Assembly (NCBI RefSeq): GCF_900104725.1
Contig: NZ_LT629758.1
Span: 6,379,001 to 6,443,000 of the forward strand
From: Actinoplanes derwentensis
Lineage (GTDB): Bacteria > Actinomycetota > Actinomycetes > Mycobacteriales > Micromonosporaceae
DNA length: 64,000 nucleotides
Reading direction: 5' to 3'
In this document: in pieces, positions 59,561 to 64,000 of the stretch
Numbering within the stretch: the first letter of the stretch is position 1
How the letters are laid out: every line of letters begins with the position of its first letter
Notes under the pieces: model-generated
Database searches by the model: none
Seen by the model: only the letters and a program-made list of their open reading frames with translations
Told to the model about the DNA's origin: nothing
Translations under genes and position numbers: made by a program

Positions 59561-60286
59561 TCAGAGCAGCATGCCGCCGGACGCCTCGATGCGCTGGCCG
59601 GTCACCCAGCCGGTGCCCGGGCCGAGCAGGGCGGTGATCACCCCGGCGATGTCGGCCGGCTCACCGACCCGGCCCATCGCGGTCAGGCCGCCGAGGTGTG
59701 CCCGGACGCCATCGTTGTCGCGCAGGTGACCGCCGCCGAACTCGGTGGCCGTCGGGCCGGGCGCCACCACGTTCGCGGTGATGCCCCGCGGGCCGGCCTC
59801 CTTGGCGAGGTACCGGGTGAAGACCTCGACCGCGCCCTTCATCGAGGCGTAGGCGGCATAGACGCCCTCGCCGGTGAAGCGGGTCAGGCCGGTGGAGAGG
59901 TTCACGATCCGGCCGCCGTCGGCGATCAGCGGCAGCAGCTTCTGGGTCAGGAAGAAGACGCCGCGGAAGTGCACGTCGAACAGTTCGTCGAAGGCCGCCA
60001 CCGGAGTGTCGGCGATCGTGGCGGCGTGACCGACGCCGGCGTTGTTGACCAGGAAGTCGAAATCGGTGCGGCCGAAGCGGTCGGCGAGGACGGCCCGGAG
60101 GGCGACTTCGAATGCGGCGTACGAATCCAGGTCGCCGACCGTCAGCGGCAGGTCCACGGCGTCGATCTTCTCGCCGGGGTCGCCGCGGTGGGTGTAGATC
60201 ACCTCGACTCCGGACTCGATCAGCGCCAGGGCGGTGGCCCGGCCGAGTCCGCGGTTGCCACCGGTGATCAGGGCGATTTTGGACAT
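59561..60286 (-). CDS. Short-chain dehydrogenase/reductase
   Basis: 241 residues, a classical SDR. Cofactor loop TGGNRGLG (8-15), 'NNAGVG', and the active-site serine in 'NLSTG' followed by the tetrad motif YxxxK in 'YASMKGA'. The basic residue after the first Gly motif suggests NADPH. Substrate unknown. Preceded by the XRE-type regulator gene at 60317 on the same strand, 30 bp away, which probably controls it. Confidence 0.9.
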   Translation of the reverse strand: MSKIALITGGNRGLGRATALALIESGVEVIYTHRGDPGEKIDAVDLPLTVGDLDSYAAFEVALRAVLADRFGRTDFDFLVNNAGVGHAATIADTPVAAFDELFDVHFRGVFFLTQKLLPLIADGGRIVNLSTGLTRFTGEGVYAAYASMKGAVEVFTRYLAKEAGPRGITANVVAPGPTATEFGGGHLRDNDGVRAHLGGLTAMGRVGEPADIAGVITALLGPGTGWVTGQRIEASGGMLL

Positions 60287-60316
60287 GGTGGTGCCTTTCT
60301 ATGGGTTCGAGGTGGA

Positions 60317-61138
60317 TCAGGAGCTGACGGCGGCGAGCAGTTGGAGTTTCTCGTGGCTCGGTGAGCCGGGCGCCGCGGTGAAGACGAGCAGGGTCTGAAA
60401 CTGCTCCGGGTCGTGCAGGGTCTGGCAGAAGAGGTCGAGCGCCCCCAACTCGGAGTGCAGCAACGTCTTGGAGCCGGGGTAGGTCAGGCCGATCTCGTGC
60501 TCGGCCCAGATCGCCGCGAACTCGGCACTGGTCCCGGCCAGGGCGGCGACGATCGCACCGGCCCGGCCGTCCGGGACCACCGCGTACACCGCCCGCAGTT
60601 GGGCCGCGAAGATCCGCGACTGCCGCTCGTGGTGCTCGGCCAGATAGAGCCGCCGGGACACCGGGTCGGTGAACCAGCGGAACCAGGAACTGCGGGCCAG
60701 GCCGGTGAACCGGGTCTCGTCACCGAGCAGGGCCAGCGCCGGTGGTGTCTGGAGCAGGGTCTCGGCGAACCGGGAGAGGACGATGGCCGGGGTGTCGCCG
60801 AGCCGGTCGACGATCCGCATCATGCCGGGGCTGATGTGTTCGTCCCGGGACACCCGCTGCGGAGTGGGGTGCCCGCCGAGCCGGAACAGATGGTCCCGCT
60901 CGGCCAGGCTCAGATGCAGAGCCCGGGCCAGGGCGCCGAGCATCTGCTCGGACGGGCCCGGGCCGCGCTGCTGCTCGATCCGCCCGTAGTAGTCGGCCGA
61001 CATCCCGGCGAGCGCCGCGACCTCCTCACGGCGCAGACCGCCGGTGCGCCGGCGCGCCCCACGGGGCAGGCCCACGTCCTCCGGCTGGGTCGACTCCCGG
61101 CGGGTGCGGAGGAAGTCCGCCAGCTGTGCCCGGTCCAT
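60317..61138 (-). CDS. XRE-family regulator with MmyB-like ligand-binding domain
   Basis: 273 residues from ATG at 61138. Helix-turn-helix about 10-75 ('GGLRREEVAALAGMSADYYGRIEQQRG'), then the MmyB-like ligand-binding domain ('FTGLARSSWFRWFTDPVSRRLYLAEHHERQSRIFAAQLRAVY' pattern and 'GSKTLLHSELGALDLFCQTL'). MmyB domains bind fatty acids or related lipids. In actinomycetes this regulator is commonly paired with an SDR, as here; it is the likely repressor of the SDR gene. Confidence 0.9.
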   Translation of the reverse strand: MDRAQLADFLRTRRESTQPEDVGLPRGARRRTGGLRREEVAALAGMSADYYGRIEQQRGPGPSEQMLGALARALHLSLAERDHLFRLGGHPTPQRVSRDEHISPGMMRIVDRLGDTPAIVLSRFAETLLQTPPALALLGDETRFTGLARSSWFRWFTDPVSRRLYLAEHHERQSRIFAAQLRAVYAVVPDGRAGAIVAALAGTSAEFAAIWAEHEIGLTYPGSKTLLHSELGALDLFCQTLHDPEQFQTLLVFTAAPGSPSHEKLQLLAAVSS

Positions 61139-61247
61139 GTCCCTGATCCTCCTCCCCGCGGTGCGGCTCGATGGATCGAGTCTGGCCCGGACCGCCGGCC
61201 GGATGAAGGCCATGGTTATCCGGGGACAACCTGTCCCCGGCTGCGGG

Positions 61248-62411
61248 TCAGAGCCGGACCGGCAGCTCCCACAGGCCACGCAGCAGGATGCCGGGCCGCC
61301 AGCGCAGTTCCTCCGGCTCGACGGCGAGCCGCAGATCGGGGAAGCGGTCGAGCAGGGCGGTGAACGCGATCCGCGCCTCCAGCCGGGCCAGCGGGGCACC
61401 GAGGCAGTAGTGGATACCGTGCCCGAAGGCCAGGTGCGGGTTGTTCGGGCGATCCAGCTGGAGGTCGTCGGCGCCGGGGAAACGGTCGCCGTCCCGATTG
61501 GCGGAGAGCAGCGAGACGATGACCGGGTCACCGGCCTCGATCGTGACACCGCCGATCTCCAGCCGCTCGGAGGCGACCCGGAAGGTCGACGTCTCGACCG
61601 GCCCCTCGAAGCGCAGGAACTCCTCGATCGCGGTGTCCAGCAGCCCCCGGTCGGATCGCAGCCGCTCCCACCGCTCGCGATCGCGCAGCAGCAGGTAGGC
61701 GCCGTTGCCGATCAGGTTGACGGTGGTCTCGTGCCCGGCGATCAGCAGCAGGAAGACCATCGAGGAGAGTTCCTCCTCGGTCAGCCGGTCCTGGGCGTCG
61801 CGCACCTGGATCAGGCCGGTCAGCAGGTCGTCGCCGCCGTGCTCGCGGCGGTCGGCGAGAAGCTTGCCGATGTAGGCGACCATCTCCTGGATCGCCGGGC
61901 CCAGCCGGTCACCGGCCAGGGAACCGGTGACGATCACGGTGGACCACTCACGGAAGTCGTCGCGGTCGGCGGCCGGCACCCCGAGCAGCTCGCAGATCAC
62001 CTGGATGGGCAGCGGGAAGGCGAACGCGTCGATCAGCTCGATCTCGTCCTCGCCCTTGACCGCGTCGAGCAGGCCGGTGGCGATCTCCTCGATCCGCGGG
62101 CGGAGCGCCTCGATCCGGCGGGCCGTGAAGGCGGCCGACACCAGCCGGCGCAGGCGGGTGTGGTCCGGTGGGTCGGCGGCCAGCATGTGCCGGGAGATCG
62201 CCGCGGTGAGGCCGGACTGCGCACCGGCCGCCGGCATCGACTTGGACAGTCGTGGGTCGGCCAGAGCACGGCGACCGTCGTCATACCTGGTCACCAGCCA
62301 GGCGCTCAGGCCACTGGGCAACTCGACGCGGCGGACCGGACCGGTGCGGCGCATGTCCGCATAGGCCGGGTGCGGATCGTTCATGAACGCCTGATCGGTG
62401 AAATCGATCAT
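61248..62411 (-). CDS. Cytochrome P450 (bacterial class I, CYP105/107-like)
   Basis: 387 residues. I-helix 'AGHETTVN' with the acid-Thr oxygen-activation pair, K-helix ExxR in 'EEFLRFEGPV', heme-binding 'FGHGIHYCLGAPLARLEARIAF' region with the axial Cys336. Soluble; needs ferredoxin and reductase, neither seen nearby. Such P450s hydroxylate terpenoids, macrolides or xenobiotics; the substrate is unknown. Unlike the CYP152-type protein at 14570 it carries the normal oxygen-activation pair. Confidence 0.92.
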   Translation of the reverse strand: MIDFTDQAFMNDPHPAYADMRRTGPVRRVELPSGLSAWLVTRYDDGRRALADPRLSKSMPAAGAQSGLTAAISRHMLAADPPDHTRLRRLVSAAFTARRIEALRPRIEEIATGLLDAVKGEDEIELIDAFAFPLPIQVICELLGVPAADRDDFREWSTVIVTGSLAGDRLGPAIQEMVAYIGKLLADRREHGGDDLLTGLIQVRDAQDRLTEEELSSMVFLLLIAGHETTVNLIGNGAYLLLRDRERWERLRSDRGLLDTAIEEFLRFEGPVETSTFRVASERLEIGGVTIEAGDPVIVSLLSANRDGDRFPGADDLQLDRPNNPHLAFGHGIHYCLGAPLARLEARIAFTALLDRFPDLRLAVEPEELRWRPGILLRGLWELPVRL

Positions 62412-62480
62412 TTCGCCCCTCCGGGCCGCCGGGAACCTAAAACCGACACTACGCGGCGGTACGGCTCCCGGTGGTCCCGT

Positions 62481-63320
62481 TCACAGGGCGCGGCCGTGCA
62501 CCTCCGGGGCATAGCGGGCCAGAGTGAGCTGCTCGATGACACTGATCAGGGTGTACAGCCCGATCGACGCCACTGTGACGATGGTCACTCCGGTCCACAT
62601 GCGATCGAGCTCGAACGTGGTCACCGAGGCCAGCATCAGATAGCCCAGCCCCTTCCCGGTGGCCAGCCACTCGGCCAGCAGCGCGCCGACCAGGGCCAAC
62701 GGTGCCGCCACCCGCAGCGCGGCGAAGAGCGACGGCAGCGAACCGGGCAACTGCACCCGCAGCAGGGTGGCGTAGGGCGAGGCGCCGTACGCCCGCATCA
62801 GGTCCAGCGACACGCTCGGCACCGACCGCAGCGCCAGCGACACGTTGACCAGCACCGGGAAGAACGTGACGATCCCGGCGATCACGGTGACCGCGAGCAG
62901 GCCGCGCCCGAAGATCAGCGCGATCAGCGGGGTCATCGCGACCAACGGCACCGCGCGCAACGCCATCGCGACCGGCAGCAGGGTCTGCTCGACCGGGCGC
63001 CACAGGGCGAAGGCGATCGCGGTGACCAGGGCGGCCACCGCCCCGCCGGCCAGCCCGAGCAGCGCGTCCACGGCGGTGACCCGGGAGGCGTCCAGGAGCA
63101 GGGTGCGCTCGGCGCCGTTGGCCGGGTCGGTGACGTAATTCCACACGTCGACCGGTCCACGGGTCAGGAACGGGTCCAGGGCGAAGCCCTTGACCAGTAG
63201 CTGCCACACCCCGCAGATCACCGCGATCGAGAGCAGCGCGCCGCCGAGACCACCGGCGAGGCGCAGCAGGGCCCGGCGAGTGACGTGCCGGTCGAGCGGG
63301 GTGGCGGCCGGGGCGGTCAT
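62481..63320 (-). CDS. ABC transporter permease (SsuC/TauC-like)
   Basis: 279 residues from ATG at 63320, whose ATGA overlaps the stop of the next permease gene. Six membrane helices. The EAA-like loop 'MRAYGASPYATLLRVQLPGSLPSLF' contacts the ATPase. This is the nitrate/sulfonate/taurine permease family; substrate not defined. It is paired with a second SsuC-like permease (63317 on), and the ATPase and binding protein are not in the window. Confidence 0.88.
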   Translation of the reverse strand: MTAPAATPLDRHVTRRALLRLAGGLGGALLSIAVICGVWQLLVKGFALDPFLTRGPVDVWNYVTDPANGAERTLLLDASRVTAVDALLGLAGGAVAALVTAIAFALWRPVEQTLLPVAMALRAVPLVAMTPLIALIFGRGLLAVTVIAGIVTFFPVLVNVSLALRSVPSVSLDLMRAYGASPYATLLRVQLPGSLPSLFAALRVAAPLALVGALLAEWLATGKGLGYLMLASVTTFELDRMWTGVTIVTVASIGLYTLISVIEQLTLARYAPEVHGRAL

Positions 63321-64000
63321 CGTGCCGTCCTCGGGGCCCAGGGGGTGAGCAGGCGGCCCACCAGGGCGGTCAGGCCGTAAGCGGCGCCGGACAGGGCGGT
63401 CGCGACCAGCGCGATCCCCCAGGTCCGTTCGACGGCCAGGCTCTGCTGCGAGTTGATCATCGCGACTCCCAGTCCGGATTCGGCGCCCAGGTACTCGCCG
63501 ATGATCGCGCCGAGCATGGCGGCCGGCGCCGCGATCCGCAGCCCGGCGAAGAGACTCGGCAGACTGGCCCGCAACCGCACCCGCCACAGCTCGGTCCACC
63601 GGCCGCCGCCGTAGGCCCGGACCAGGTCGAGACTGGTCCGGTCCGCGCTGCGCAGCCCGACCAGCGCGCCGACCAGGGTGGTGAAGACGACCGAGATGGC
63701 GGCCAGGATCACCTTCGGGGTGTCGTCGCTGAACAGCACCGCCATCACCGGGCCGATCGCGATCACCGGCAGGCAGTAACTGACCAGGGCGAGCTGGAGC
63801 AGGGCCCGTTCCAGCAGCGGGATCTGCACGAAGAGGACGGCGAGCACGACGGCGATGGCGTTGCCCCAGAGCCAGCCGAGCCCCGCCTCGCGCAGCGTGG
63901 TCTCCACATTGGGCCAGTAGAAGGCGAAACCGTCGGTGCCCAGCTGCCGCAGGATGGCGGTGGGTGGCGGGACGGTCCGGCTCTCCACTCCGGCGGTCCG
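63317..64000 (-). CDS. ABC transporter permease (SsuC-like), 5' end outside window
   Basis: Partial. The frame is open to the window edge: four codons (R-T-A-G) precede the GTG at 63988, and the sequence there ('VESRTVPPPTAI') looks internal to the family ('...PSAI' motif after the first helix). So the true start lies beyond 64000. EAA-like loop 'VRAYGGGRWTELWRVRLRASLPSLFAGL' and five further helices are seen. First of two tandem permeases that could form a heterodimer. Confidence 0.85.
   Translation of the reverse strand, partial: RTAGVESRTVPPPTAILRQLGTDGFAFYWPNVETTLREAGLGWLWGNAIAVVLAVLFVQIPLLERALLQLALVSYCLPVIAIGPVMAVLFSDDTPKVILAAISVVFTTLVGALVGLRSADRTSLDLVRAYGGGRWTELWRVRLRASLPSLFAGLRIAAPAAMLGAIIGEYLGAESGLGVAMINSQQSLAVERTWGIALVATALSGAAYGLTALVGRLLTPWAPRTAR

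Noticed and set aside
61044..63200. Long plus-strand open frame antisense to P450 and permease genes (718 codons)
   Set aside because: Covers three minus-strand genes with clear domains; shadow frame.

Overview
The window is very GC-rich, with GTG and TTG starts, MOP/DrrB-type pumps, a conservon, XRE-DUF5753/DUF397 pairs and TnpB remnants. This suggests a filamentous actinomycete, most likely of the Micromonosporaceae (Actinoplanes-like). That placement is inference from gene content. I saw no tRNA, rRNA, CRISPR array, prophage or complete insertion sequence.

Layout. 1-5.1 kb: a VWA-domain surface protein cut by the window edge, a beta-propeller lactonase, a lipoprotein, and an SARP-type regulator fused to membrane helices and a helix-hairpin-helix. 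5.1-9.3 kb: a complete conservon on the minus strand (NIT sensor kinase, roadblock, DUF742, GTPase). 9.6-11.3 kb: two tandem proteins sharing a C-terminal domain. 12.0-19.4 kb: an M48 peptidase with long Ser/Ala/Pro linkers, a CYP152-type P450, a GH20 hexosaminidase, two GNAT acetyltransferases and a WYL regulator. 19.4-21.0 kb: a decayed zone with a TnpB C-terminal remnant beside a ruined DrrA/DrrB exporter, followed by intact CorA. 22.4-25.0 kb: an 864-residue flippase fused to a CAT-like acyltransferase, with a ribosome-binding-site-like sequence still present at the domain junction. 25.2-31.6 kb: a collagen-like secreted protein, a PRC-barrel protein, KAS III, an MHYT protein, a REC-GAF regulator, alditol oxidase and a rhodanese.

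31.6-47.2 kb is a carbohydrate locus: a GlxA/AraC regulator, GH42, GH95, a CUT1 importer without its ATPase, a ROK repressor, GH3, and a secreted GH5 with Ig-like and CBM46-like modules. GH5 would cut a beta-glucan outside the cell, the importer would take up oligosaccharides, and GH95, GH42 and GH3 (no signal peptides) would finish them inside. The enzyme set fits fucosylated, galactosylated xyloglucan. Two operator types are visible: CebR-like boxes (47180-47193 and 40866-40879) and a TTTAGTTTGG/CTAAAC motif in front of the GH42/GH95 pair and the importer.

47.7-64 kb: an unknown protein, another GNAT, an APC permease-GPP34 operon, an XRE/DUF397 pair, two lineage-specific unknown proteins, a PAS-GGDEF diguanylate cyclase, a PucR regulator, an LVIVD propeller, a DUF305 protein, an XRE-SDR pair, a second P450 and two SsuC-type permeases, the last cut by the window edge.

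The clearest structure not explained by genes is a family of five 45-nt palindromic elements (15801, 36847, 36908, 42193, 45419). They align without gaps and their arms covary. Four of the five lie between convergent gene ends.
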